Part shown: in pieces, positions 14,202-23,209 of the stretch
Numbering within the stretch: position 1 is the first letter of the stretch
Layout of the letters: every line of letters begins with the position of its first letter
Assembly: GCF_036373705.1 (NCBI RefSeq)
Contig: NC_089864.1
Location: 864,501-928,500 of the forward strand
Source: Amia ocellicauda
Lineage: Eukaryota; Chordata; Actinopteri; Amiiformes; Amiidae
DNA: 64,000 bases
Reading direction: 5' to 3'
The notes under the pieces: generated by a model
Told to the model about the DNA's origin: nothing
Seen by the model: only the letters and a program-made list of their open reading frames with translations
Databases searched by the model: none
Program-made: the position numbers and the translations under genes

Positions 14202-14640
14202 CAGAGACATACACACACACACACACACACACACAGGCAGAGACATACACACACACACACACACACACACAGGCAGAGACATACACACACACACACACAC
14301 ACACACAGGCAGAGACATACACACACACACACACAGGCAGAGACATACACACACACACACACAGGCAGAGACATACACACACACACACACAGGCAGAGAC
14401 ATACACACACACACACACAGGCAGAGACATACACACACACACACACAGGCAGAGACATACACACACACACACACAGGCAGAGACATACACACACACACAC
14501 ACAGGCAGAGACATACACACACACACACACACACACAGAGACATACACACACACACACACACACACAGGCAGAGACATACACACACACACACACACACAG
14601 GCAGAGACATACACACACACACACACACACACAGGCAGAG

Positions 14641-14671
<31 letters not shown>

Positions 14672-16295
14672 GGCAGAGACATACACACACACACACACAG
14701 GCAGAGACATACACACACACACACACAGGCAGAGACATACACACACACACAGGCAGAGACATACACACACACACAGGCAGAGACATACACACACACACAC
14801 AGGCAGAGACATACACACACACACACACACAGGCAGAGACATACACACACACACACACACACACACAGGCAGAGACATACACACACACACACAGGCAGAG
14901 ACATACACACACACACAGGCAGAGACATACACACACACACACAGGCAGAGACATACACACACACACACAGGCAGAGACATACACACACACACAGGCAGAG
15001 ACATACACACACACACACACACACACACAGGCAGAGACATACACACACACACACACACACACACAGGCAGAGACATACACACACACACACACACACACAC
15101 AGGCAGAGACATACACACACACACACACAGGCAGAGACATACACACACACACACACAGGCAGAGACATACACACACACACACACAGGCAGAGACATACAC
15201 ACACACACAGGCAGAGACATACACACACACACAGGCAGAGACATACACACACACACAGGCAGAGACATACACACACACACACAGGCAGAGACATACACAC
15301 ACACACACAGGCAGAGACATACACACACACACAGGCAGAGACATACACACACACACAGGCAGAGACATACACACACACACACAGGCAGAGACATACACAC
15401 ACACACACAGGCAGAGACATACACACACACACACAGGCAGAGACATACACACACACACACAGGCAGAGACATACACACACACACAGGCAGAGACATACAC
15501 ACATACACACACACACAGGCAGAGACATACACACACACACACACAGGCAGAGACATACACACACACACACACAGGCAGAGACATACACACACACACACAC
15601 AGGCAGAGACATACACACACACACACACAGGCAGAGACATACACACACACACACACAGGCAGAGACATACACACACACACACACAGGCAGAGACATACAC
15701 ACACACACACACAGGCAGAGACATACACACACACACACACAGGCAGAGACATACACACACACACACACACAGGCAGAGACATACACACACACACACAGGC
15801 AGAGACATACACACACACACACACAGGCAGAGACATACACACACACACACACAGGCAGAGACATACACACACACACAGGCAGAGACATACACACACACAC
15901 AGGCAGAGACATACACACACACACACAGGCAGAGACATACACACACACACACAGGCAGAGACATACACACACACACACAGGCAGAGACATACACACACAC
16001 ACACAGGCAGAGACATACACACACACACACAGGCAGAGACATACACACACACACACAGGCAGAGACATACACACACACACAGGCAGAGACATACACACAC
16101 ACACACACACACAGGCAGAGACATACACACACACACACACAGGCAGAGACATACACACACACACACACAGGCAGAGACATACACACACACACACAGGCAG
16201 AGACATACACACACACACACACACAGGCAGAGACATACACACACACACACACACACACACAGGCAGAGACATACACACACACACACACAGGCAGA

Positions 16296-16329
<34 letters not shown>

Positions 16330-16388
16330 TATTCGTACAGAGACACTAACTGACGCACAGCCACGCAGAAACTGGCAGACTGTCGGGC

Positions 16389-16421
<33 letters not shown>

Positions 16422-16657
16422 TGGGATGAACACACACAGCGATAGGGACGGACATCTTACTGCAAATGTAAAACACCAAAGCATTGCATTCCTTCATCTC
16501 ACACCCCGATTCGACACGATTACACAACACATTGCAGCCATTATTGCTACTGTGACGTGACTGTAAACACATTGGTGGCACTTCATCCTCATTATAATAA
16601 TAAAGATAATAATAAAGAGAAGGGTGCAAACTCTCTCTTACCTCGACTGTCGCCCAT
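1960..16657 (-). CDS. rxrb: Retinoid X receptor beta, 5' seven coding exons (3' end off window)
   Basis: Nuclear receptor that binds 9-cis-retinoic acid and pairs with RAR, TR, VDR, LXR and PPAR on direct-repeat elements in the nucleus. Coding exons on the minus strand: 16642-16657, 9586-9827, 8898-9054, 6357-6536, 3677-3840, 3321-3450 and 1960-2092. All junctions are GT-AG and in phase, giving 340 codons. Order: disordered Ser/Pro-rich A/B region with the VISSS-LGSP motif, two C4 zinc fingers ([11 protein letters not shown]-box CEGCK), hinge, then ligand-binding domain to helix 7. Start Met-Gly-Asp-Ser-Arg joins DSRSPDSSS exactly as in RXRB. VEQKTEL in the hinge and PQINSTVSL before the fingers favour beta over alpha or gamma. 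No internal stop is seen. Introns are repeat-packed. The sequence does not tell whether this is the teleost a or b duplicate. Confidence 0.95.
2093..3320 (-). other. rxrb intron 6, no feature recognised
   Basis: AT-rich intron sequence with a T-homopolymer near 2200 and C-rich pyrimidine tracts at 3250-3316. I see no exon, transposon end or RNA gene in it. Confidence 0.5.
3321..3450 (-). CDS. rxrb: rxrb coding exon 6 (helices 3-5)
   Basis: Starts [10 protein letters not shown] and runs through Trp-Ala-Lys-Arg-Ile-Pro-His-Phe to Asp-Asp-Gln-Val-Ile-Leu-Leu-Arg-Ala, with a split Gly. Its acceptor and first codons are tandemly repeated upstream (3425-3603). Confidence 0.96.
3425..3603 (-). repeat. 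46-47-bp tandem repeat containing the exon 6 splice acceptor
   Basis: Four units start at about 3425, 3471, 3518 and 3564. Each carries, on the minus strand, a C-run plus the codons Pro-Asn-Asp-Pro-Val-Thr-Asn-Ile. The first three units keep the AG acceptor (+ strand CT at 3451, 3497 and 3544). In the fourth the sequence before the codons is changed and the AG is lost. The first unit is the true start of exon 6; the others fill most of the 226-bp intron 5. Confidence 0.9.
3677..3840 (-). CDS. rxrb: rxrb coding exon 5 (hinge and helix 1)
   Basis: Reads Val-Gln-Glu-Glu-Arg-Gln-Arg, an acidic variable hinge, then [16 protein letters not shown] (helix 1). It ends Gly-Ser-Asn-Ser in phase 0 at donor GTATGA. 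Confidence 0.95.
4332..5540 (+). mobile_element. Tc1/mariner DD36E (Incomer-like) element, copy 1
   Basis: Complete DNA transposon with TA target duplications at 4330-4331 and 5541-5542. The short inverted ends begin CACTCACCTAAAGG and finish CCTTTAGGTGAGTG. It sits in rxrb intron 4, opposite to the gene, and encodes one transposase (4480-5508). It differs from the copy at 23552-24772 by about eight substitutions and a 12-bp gap, so both inserted recently on an evolutionary scale. Confidence 0.95.
4480..5508 (+). CDS. DD36E Tc1/mariner transposase, 342 aa
   Basis: Cut-and-paste transposase. The N-terminal third is a paired-type helix-turn-helix DNA-binding region ([12 protein letters not shown] type). 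The catalytic triad is visible as TrpSerAspGluSer (D155), GlnGlnAspAsnAla (D246) and AsnProIleGluHis (E283). There are 36 residues between the second Asp and the Glu, which is the DD36E spacing rather than the usual DD34E. No stop or frameshift. Compared with the second copy it lacks four residues (Ala-Val-Leu-Lys) near the C-terminus, a 12-bp loss between short AAGGC repeats. Whether that impairs activity is unknown. Confidence 0.93.
   Translation: MGKKGDLSNFERGMVVGARRASLSISQSAQLLGFSRTTISRVYKEWCEKGKTSSMRQSCGRKCLVDARGQRRMGRLIQADRRATLTEITTRYNRGMQQSICEATTRTTLRRMGYNSRRPHRVPLISTTNRKKRLQFAQAHQNWTVEDWKNVAWSDESRFLLRHSDGRVRIWHKQNENMDPSCLVTTVQAGGGGVMVWGMFSWHTLGPLVPIGHRLNATAYLSIVSDHVHPFMTTMYPSSDGYFQQDNAPCHKGRIISNWFLEHDNEFTVLNWPPQSPDLNPIEHLWDVVERELRALDVHPTNLHQLQDAILSIWANISKECFQHLVESMPRRIKAKGGQTQY
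5884..6347. repeat. 31-39-bp minisatellite in rxrb intron 4
   Basis: Fourteen copies of a unit with core TTAATGTGCTGTAGTGTCCAG. Length varies in 4-bp steps through extra AGTC tetramers. The array ends about 10 bases from the splice donor of exon 4. Confidence 0.93.
6357..6536 (-). CDS. rxrb: rxrb coding exon 4 (DNA-binding domain)
   Basis: Encodes 59 full codons: Lys-His-Tyr-Gly-Val-Tyr-Ser, P-box Cys-Glu-Gly-Cys-Lys, the second C4 finger, and the T-box/hinge start ending Ala-Met-Gly-Met-Lys-Arg-Glu. All remaining zinc-ligand Cys residues are present. A 31-bp tandem array in the following intron ends about 10 bases from the donor. Confidence 0.97.
6537..7538 (-). other. rxrb intron 3, left part, no feature recognised
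   Basis: AT-rich intron DNA with a G-run near 7081-7096. I see no coding or transposon signature before the hAT-like element that starts at 7539. Confidence 0.5.
7539..8456. mobile_element. Non-autonomous hAT-like element with 8-bp target duplication
   Basis: The ends are TAGGGCTG and CAGCCCCA (one mismatch to a perfect inverted end). Subterminal sequence is rich in ATTAATCAACTAAT motifs on both sides. ATATATAT flanks both ends (7531-7538 and 8457-8464) and fits the 8-bp duplication of hAT elements, though a low-complexity duplication is weaker evidence than a unique one. No transposase frame is present. Confidence 0.7.
8467..8505. repeat. TG/TA microsatellite in rxrb intron 3
   Basis: Short dinucleotide tract directly after the hAT-like element. 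A second TG tract lies at about 8583-8600. The rest up to 8897 is intron DNA without further features. Confidence 0.8.
8898..9054 (-). CDS. rxrb: rxrb coding exon 3 (A/B end and first half of zinc finger 1)
   Basis: Starts Ile-Asn-Ser-Thr-Val-Ser-Leu and ends [12 protein letters not shown], which supplies the first two zinc-binding Cys residues. The Gly codon is split with exon 4, a classic nuclear-receptor intron position. Confidence 0.95.
9107..9560. repeat. Minisatellite filling rxrb intron 2
   Basis: About 14 imperfect copies of AGACACGGGGACCCGCAC separated by CACACA runs. It occupies most of the 531-bp intron between exons 3 and 2. Long frames through it on both strands encode only Val/Ser/Cys or His/Thr repeats. 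Confidence 0.93.
9586..9827 (-). CDS. rxrb: rxrb coding exon 2 (A/B region)
   Basis: Encodes about 80 residues rich in Ser and Pro, including the conserved [13 protein letters not shown] block. It ends with Ser-Ser-Pro-Gln at a GTACC donor in phase 0. The acceptor is preceded by a C-rich tract. This is the ligand-independent activation region. Confidence 0.9.
9960..10184. repeat. 48-bp tandem repeat in rxrb intron 1
   Basis: About four copies of a unit containing TACAGCACAGCCCCTTAATG and ACAGCACTGCTCTACTACAC. The hAT miniature element at 10185-10524 is inserted inside this array, which resumes after it. Confidence 0.85.
10185..10524. mobile_element. hAT-type MITE with perfect 8-bp target duplication
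   Basis: A 340-bp element beginning CAGGGGTGGCTGACCCTGGT and ending in the near-inverse ACCAGGGTTGGCCACCCCTG. TACTACAC flanks it exactly on both sides (10177-10184 and 10525-10532). It contains a perfect 25-bp inverted repeat (10271-10295 with 10337-10361, loop 41 bases), so its transcript could fold into a long hairpin. No coding capacity. Confidence 0.88.
10662..16328. repeat. 5.7-kb CA-rich minisatellite in rxrb intron 1
   Basis: Around 200 units, each a (CA)n run of variable length ended by AGGCAGAGACAT (variants AGGCAGAGACAC and AGGCAGAGACGT). Absence of stop codons creates open frames of about 1,900-2,070 codons in several frames on both strands. These are artefacts. A block of about 560 bp at 11341 recurs at 12111, a 770-bp higher-order period. 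The array ends about 310 bp before coding exon 1. Confidence 0.97.
16386..16420. repeat. GACA tetranucleotide microsatellite
   Basis: Eight or so consecutive GACA units next to the large array in rxrb intron 1. Confidence 0.85.
16642..16657 (-). CDS. rxrb: rxrb coding exon 1 (start codon)
   Basis: Sixteen coding bases: Met-Gly-Asp-Ser-Arg plus the first base of an Asp codon, followed by the donor GTAAG. The start is chosen because the spliced frame Met-Gly-Asp-Ser-Arg-Asp-Ser-Arg-Ser-Pro-Asp resembles the start of known RXRB proteins. The 5' untranslated part continues upstream into the CpG-rich region. Confidence 0.85.
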
Positions 16658-17720
16658 ATCGCGCAGAGCCTAATCCGGAATCGAGCGGCGGACGACCAGG
16701 ACGCCTCGATTAGTGGCGAGACCGGGGAATGGCGCTCAAACCCCGGCCGGAGACGGAACTCGAGACCGAGGACTCAGGCCCCAGGGACGGAAACCAGTGG
16801 AGAGGCCGAGCGGTGCTGATTTAAAAGGCTAACAACACAGACAGGAGATGCATTATTTCACCCCCCGCTCTCCGTTTGACTTTCTCCCCCCGTCCCTTTC
16901 CCTGGGCACAGATGGACACACAATTAGAGAGTGCATGTAAACAGCTGCAGGTCGTGTGAAAGTTAGACTGGTGCTCAGACCCAGCGCGGACGTGGGGTCG
17001 GCGGTAGGGACAGCCTGCCCTCTGCGGACAAACACGGCCAGAACCGCCCCGGTGCCTCTCGGTGCCTCTCGGTGCCAATACGGAGCGATGAGGCCGGGGT
17101 GTGCGGCTGTGGTCCCGGTCCAGTGTCGGGTCTAACCCTGTGTCTGGCGTGAACGCAGCTGTGGATAAGCCGACTCCGGAGCGGTTTACATAACTCGCTG
17201 TTTCATCGGCGGTTAAACAGTACAGATACAAAGCTACCTGCGCCGTCGGGTTAAAACGCCATTTCCAACACAGACCCACACAATCCACATTTGATAGGAA
17301 GAGCTCGGGGTGGGAAGAAAAACAGAGCCTAGGCCTGTGTTCTCTCTCTCCCTCATCCCCCTCTTTCCTCCTCCTCCCCACTCTCTCTCTCTCTCTGCAA
17401 CCCCTCCTCTCGCAATCTCTCCGTTCGACACCAGTTTCGTGTCAAAGCATAGGGTTGTGGGGCAACGGCGGCCATTTTGGCTCCGCCGCACGCATCCACG
17501 CTTGCCTGGCTTATGCAATGCGGAAGAGCCACAATGGCGAGTACAGGGGCTCTGGTTTCCATTTGAAAAGCGTGTTCTTGCGTTTCAGTTACTACGAGCA
17601 CCGCTGCTCTGGTGTGTTTCTATACGAATCCACACAAGCGTCCGATTTTCATTTTATTTTTTAATGTGAGTTTGACTCTTCCGTTTCACCGAGTTGGGCT
17701 TGGGCGCATGCGCACTAGAG
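16658..17720 (-). promoter_or_regulatory. rxrb: CpG-rich 5' region of rxrb
   Basis: CpG density rises sharply upstream of the start codon (16640-17200 and 17440-17720), in contrast to the AT-rich surroundings, as expected for a CpG-island promoter and 5' UTR. No TATA box is obvious. The transcription start cannot be placed from sequence alone, and open frames in the region look like chance. Confidence 0.55.
17704..17713. promoter_or_regulatory. NRF1-type palindrome GCGCATGCGC
   Basis: Perfect NRF1 consensus palindrome about 1 kb upstream of the rxrb start codon, at the outer edge of the CpG-rich region. The same decamer occurs at 57577-57586 in the other CpG-rich region of the window. Confidence 0.6.
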
Positions 17721-18525
17721 ACTCGCAGTTTAGCTGGAGGAGCCTGAGCTCCGGCACTGCAGTTACACAATACATTGCTTTACTTCAAGTCAAGTTTCGA
17801 TATTTCAATGCACACATTACTGGTTTCTAGAACAGTATTATTTTTATTACTTGCACAAATCTGGATAATTAAATGCAGAGAAAGTTTTGCATTTCTCACT
17901 ATTTGATATCCGTTTCTGCCTATCGCTAATTTCTCCTCTCGTTTTCTCCTCTATATGGTTGGAAAGAGCAGCTGTTGACTGGCCGGCAGGTGTCGGTTTC
18001 CTCACTGCTAGCGCCATGCTGCTGCTGCACAGATGGGCTTGTTCTGGCGGGGAGGACTGCAAGTTATAATTAGGACAATCACTCCTCTGCCGGTCGCATT
18101 AGCGGGCCGATATGCGCTTTTATGTGCTCTAGCTCTTTAACTGTTGTGTCTTTAGCACATTACACTATGTACAATGTAAGTGTTTTAGCACGGTACAGTC
18201 TGCACTATGCTATGTTTTGACCACAGTGCAGCCCACTACATTTCACTCTGGTTGTATCATGGTACACTACACTACTTCACTGTGTTGTTACCAGGGCACA
18301 CCACTGCACTTCACTGTGATTCTACCATGGTTTTACCATTGCTTCAGAACAACAGGAGCATGAGCCGTTTAAAGAAGCAGCGGAAACTAAAATATAGGTT
18401 AAGTACAAGTAGTTGCTTAAGGATCGGACACTAGATCAAGATAGAGCTACACAGATAATAATATTATTGTTATTAATACAAAAAATCTAACGAGAAAACA
18501 AGAAACTGCATGTTACATTACATTA
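17721..18525. other. Intergenic, no feature recognised
   Basis: Upstream of rxrb. Contains short open frames without domains; nothing further is supported. Confidence 0.4.
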
Positions 18526-18685
18526 TCATCACTTAGCAGATGCTCTTATCCAGGGTGACTTACATTTATACCCATTTATACAGCTGGGTATTTTACTGGA
18601 GCAATCTTGCTCAAGGGTACAACAGCACTGCCACACCTGGGATTTGAACCCACAACCTTCCAGTTATGAGTCCAGAGCCCTAAAA
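18526..18685 (-). mobile_element. tRNA-derived SINE, head partly lost
   Basis: On the minus strand it carries a box-B-like GGTTGTGGGTTCAAATCCC, the body AGCTGTATAAATGGGTATAA, and the tail GTAAGTCACCCTGGATAAGA. The same family occurs full-length at 43084-43302, and a tail fragment lies at 52848-52926. Confidence 0.75.
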
Positions 18686-19643
18686 AGTAGAATGTCTTTA
18701 TCCAAGAAGACATACAGGGTTTAACAAGCAATGGTCCACTTGCACATAATATTAAAGCCCTCTCCCCCCAAAACCTATGTGAACATTAAAGCAACATCCA
18801 CACCACTGTCAAACAATTAATGAGAATATATTGTCAAGAAAGACCAGACTTTATTTGCCAGTGAACATTTTAAAAGCTTAAAACAAACAAAACCCGGGCA
18901 GTCATGATCCGTTCACCCTTCAAGACAGACACAAACAGATCCTACTGAAGTGTATTGGCTGCAGTAGTGTCTGTGTGGCTCTGTGGAGTCTGACAGCTGC
19001 ATATTCAGTGCTGTGCCCTGTGTCCGTCTGTCTGTCTGTCCGCCTGTGCACGACTCTGCCATGCTCACAGTGCACCACCATGGAGTGTGACACTAAGCCA
19101 TCAGCCTGGAGAGAGAGGGGGCTGGGGTTACCTACACCCTGCAGAGAGAAACAGAAAGAGGGAGACGAAGCTTCTTCCCATGCCTCCTCTCTCCTCACCC
19201 CCTCCCCCTCTTCTCTGTTGTTCCTCTGTCCTGGGGGAGACACTGAGGACACTCACATTGAGGACAGGGATAGAGACGATCAAAGATCTTATATCTCTAT
19301 TCCAGCAGGGATGGATGATATATCGAAAGACAACACTGCCAGAAAATGTGACAGACACAGATGGACTGACTGACTGATACACACTAACTTGTACTAACTG
19401 ATTGATATGCTGTCTGACGGACACACAGGCTGACTGACTGACTGACAAACAGATTGATTTGATGGACACACATACTGACTGACTGTGTGAGTGAGTGTGG
19501 ACTGTTGGCAGTGTTGTTATAGGCACTTTCTGTTGCAGCATCTCCTGTGTGTGTACAGAGAGAGTGAACAATGGAGGGGGAGAAAGAGAGAGGCTAAGAG
19601 GCAGAGGGAGAAGGAGAAAGAGAAATAGACTGGCAGAGAGAGA
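18686..19643. other. Intergenic, no gene recognised
   Basis: Contains GTCTGTCTGT-type short repeats (about 19021-19045) and GACTGACTGA patches (about 19360-19480). Open frames here lack domains. Confidence 0.4.
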
Positions 19644-19843
19644 GAGTCACCCTGGACATCAGCCCCCTGGAGCTCTGCACCAGCTAAAGCTACCTGGGCC
19701 TGATCATCAGTGCGTCTGGGAGCTTCACCCTGGCTGTGAATGCATTGAGAGATAAAGCACGTAGGGCTTTCTATGCCATAAAGAATCGGCTCTACAAAAT
19801 CAAACCTCCAATACAAAATTTGGCTCAACATTTTTGACAGTGA
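19644..19843 (+). pseudogene. LINE reverse-transcriptase C-terminal fragment
   Basis: After an in-frame stop the plus strand reads Tyr-Leu-Gly-Leu-Ile-Ile-Ser-Ala-Ser-Gly-Ser-Phe and then Ala-Arg-Arg-Ala-Phe-Tyr-Ala-Ile-Lys. This matches the region after the RT domain of fish non-LTR retrotransposons. It breaks off where the 15/20-bp satellite begins. Exact clade not determined. Confidence 0.6.
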
Positions 19844-19852
19844 AACCAATTC

Positions 19853-21553
19853 AGTGTAATACAGTCCAGTGTGATACAGTCCAGTCCAGTGTAATACAGT
19901 CCAGTGAAATACAGTCCAGTGTAATACAGTCCAGTGTGATACAGTCCAGTGTAATACAGTCCAGTCCAGTGTAATACAGTCCAGTGAAATACAGTCCAGT
20001 GTAATACAGTCCAGTCCAGTGTAATACAGTCCAGTGAAATACAGTCCAGTGTAATACAGTCCAGTCCAGTGTAATACAGTCCAGTGTGATACAGTCCAGT
20101 GTAATGCAGTCCAGTGAAATACAGTCCAGTCCAGTGTAATACAGTCCAGTGAAATACAGTCCAGTGTAATACAGTCCAGTCCAGTGTAATACAGTCCAGT
20201 GTAATACAGTCCAGTACAGTGTAATACAGTCCAGTGTAATACAGTCCAGTGAAATACAGTCCATTCCAGTGTAATACAGTCCAGTCCAGTGTAATACAGT
20301 CCAGTGTGATACAGTCCAGTCCAGTGTAATACAGTCCATTGTGATACAGTCCAGTCCAGTGTAATACAGTCCAGTGTAATACAGTCCAGTCCAGTGTAAC
20401 ACAGTCCAGTGTGATACAGTCCAGTGTAATACAGTCCAGTCCAGTGTAATACAGTCCAGTGTAATAGAGTCCAGTCCAGTGTAATACAGTCCAGTGTAAT
20501 ACAGTCCAGTGTGATACAGTCCAGTCCAGTGTAATACAGTCCAGTGTAATACAGTTCAGTCCAGTGTAATACAGTCCAGTGTGATACAGTCCAGTGTGAT
20601 ACAGTCCAGTCCAGTGTAATACAGTCCAGTGTAATACAGTCCAGTCCAGTGTAATACAGTCCAGTGTGATACAGTCCAGTGTAATACAGTCCAGTCCAGT
20701 GTAATACAGTCCAGTGTAATACAGTTAAGTTTAATACAGTCCAGTCCAGTGTATTACAGTTCAGTGTAATACAGTCCAGTGTGATACAGTCCAGTCCAGT
20801 GTAATACAGTCCAGTGTAATACAGTCCAGTCCAGTGTAATACAGTCCAGTGTAATACAGTCCAGTCCAGTGTAATACAGTCCAGTGTAATACAGTCCAGT
20901 CCAGTGTAATACAGTCCAGTCCAGTGTAATACAGTCCAGTGTGATACAGTCCAGTCCAGTGTAATACAGTCCAGTGTAATACAGTCCAGTCCAGTGTAAT
21001 ATAGTCCAGTGTGATACAGTCCAGTCCAGTGTAATACAGTTCAGTGTAATACAGTCCAGTCCAGTGTAATACAGTCCAGTCCAGTGTAATACAGTCCAGT
21101 GTTATACAGACCAGTGTAATACAGTCCAGTCCAGTGTGATACAGTCCAGTCCAGTGTAATACAGTCCAGTCCAGTGTGATACAGTCCAGTCCAGTGTGAT
21201 ACAGTCCAGTGTAATACAGTCCAGTCCAGTGTGATACAGTCCAGTCCAGTGTAATACAGTCCAGTGCAATACAGTCCAGTCCAGTGTAATACAGTTCAGT
21301 GTAATACAGTCCAGTGGAATACAGTCCAGTGTAATACAGTCCAGTCCAGTGTAACACAGTCCAGTGTGATACAGTCCAGTGTAATACAGTCCAGTCCAGT
21401 GTAATACAGTCCAGTGTAATACATTCCAGTCCAGTGTAATACAGTCCAGTGTAATACAGTCCAGTACAGTGTAATACAGTCCAGTGTAATATAGTCCAGT
21501 CCAGTGTAATACAGTCCAGTGTAATACATTCCAGTCCAGTGTAATACAGTCCA
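19853..21553. repeat. 15/20-bp satellite array
   Basis: Close to a hundred units of two interleaved lengths: ACAGTCCAGTGTAAT (15 bp) and ACAGTCCAGTCCAGTGTAAT (20 bp), the longer having an extra TCCAG. It ends eight bases before the stop codon of the Ig-receptor exon 3 (minus strand), so it would form the 3' UTR or 3' flank of that gene. Minus-strand frames (Leu-Asp-Cys-Ile-Thr repeats) are artefacts. Confidence 0.95.
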
Positions 21554-21560
21554 GGTCAGG

Positions 21561-21760
21561 TCAGTCCCACCTGTCTCTCTCTCTGGTCGCTCTGACAGCA
21601 GCTGCAGTGGCCAGGAGGAACGTCAGAGTCGCCAGCCCCACTCCTGAGAACATTAGAGCCGCTGCAGTTGTGCTCGCTGGTGTCACTGCTGTGGTCACAG
21701 TTGTGGTCACTGGTGTCCGTGTTGTGGTCGCTGGTGTTGCCGTTTGTCCTGGTTGTTGCT
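21561..21760 (-). CDS. Ig receptor exon 3 (stalk, membrane helix, tail)
   Basis: After acceptor TTCTTACAG: Gln-Gln-Pro-Gly-Gln-Thr-Ala-Thr-Pro, then Thr-rich stalk, hydrophobic helix ([13 protein letters not shown]) and a basic stop-transfer tail with TGA at 21561-21563. The stalk codons are themselves repetitive (ACC ACA ACT/ACA). Confidence 0.7.
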
Positions 21761-23170
21761 CTGTAAGAATCAGTGTGAGTCACTCACTGTACACAGCAAC
21801 CTCTGTCTCCTGAGTCTGAGGGGCAAACCAGTCACACGTCACATGACCTGAACAGCCTGTCAACTGACCATGAAGCAGAACTGACCGTGGCTGGCCACAG
21901 TAGAGCAGAGCACCTGTCATAGCACTTTTCCACCGACATGGTGCCAGAGCTGGTGCTCGGCCTGAGAAACAGGTAAACTTTTTACGAACTGGCCTGCATT
22001 TCCACCGGTTTGGGGCCTGAACACTTATGGTACTGGATGTGGGCGTTCCCAAGCATGAAACAGAAGTCGAGAAACACGTGAAAATAATAATCATCACCAT
22101 GGCGGACTACGTCCTTTACTACTGGCTTTAAAAACTGGATTTAACCATCAATTAAACTCAGCGTCTCCACACAGCACAAATACACAAGAAAAAAAAGTGA
22201 GATCACATGTAGACAAGCAGAAGCGAAAATACAACTATACAAATATGCTAATTAACTCAATGTTTCCCCTCATTCCGTCATTACGAGGACGTTAAGGTGC
22301 TACATGGAATTAAAATGCTAGAATAATTTCACATTCATAATCACGATAACATACAGCCTACATAAAACATCTTAAATTGAACACTATGTATCCTTCCATT
22401 GTACAGAGGACATTGTCCATAGGTGGAAACACTGGGGTGTATTCATGAAGGGGTTTACACCGATTCGCTATTTCAGACACTTTTACGTGGATTTAACTTT
22501 TACAAGTTAACATGGATTCGTCACCGCACATACAGTTTATTATGAATATGCCTTGTATGAGTGGATCATGTTTCATTCATTTTGTGGCATATTTTTACTT
22601 TTATTCATGTTAGAAAAACAGTTGGCTATAGAATTGGTGTAATGTATCTATCATATACCAAAGTGGATATAACATATAGCAGAAAAAATATATATCATAT
22701 ACCTAAGTGGATATATCATATAACAGAAAATATATGTCACTCTGCATATGGTTAGAGATGAGAGCGGATCCTTCACAGGGCCACAGGCATTATAGCGAAT
22801 GAGGGACACATCGATGTGGACATTCAACGCAGGCATTAAACAAGATACCACTCATGAAGCCTAAATTAAAGTGTACAAGTGTACACTCTGAGGCTAGTGT
22901 ATACGTTGCTCGCTATGTTTTATTGTATGCTGTACTTCATTATTAATAGGCTATGCTTTTATCATGCTGGTGTTTTCAGAAGAAGGGTCATTATTACCCA
23001 AGGTGGTGGACTCAAAATCTCACTCGCAGGGAATTAAAGATTGATGATGGGGAGTCTAGTGCATCAATGTGTTCATTTCTGTTGTGTAGGGCCAGTCCCT
23101 GAGCCCTGATACTGACATTCGCTATTAATTCCATTATAATTGTTTCTTCTATTCTGATACCGTTAAACAC

Positions 23171-23209
<39 letters not shown>

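Noticed and set aside
10662..16328. CRISPR-like alternation of a constant 12-mer with variable segments
   Set aside because: The 'spacers' are CA runs, not unique sequences, and the genome is vertebrate.
10414..16629. Open frames of about 1,900-2,070 codons on both strands (Cys-Val, Tyr-Val-Ser-Ala, or Thr-His-Thr repeats)
   Set aside because: They are readings of the CA minisatellite, open in several frames at once because the unit lacks stop codons. No protein signature.
19851..21529. Minus-strand frames of Leu-Asp-Cys-Ile-Thr repeats
   Set aside because: Pure translation of the 15/20-bp satellite.
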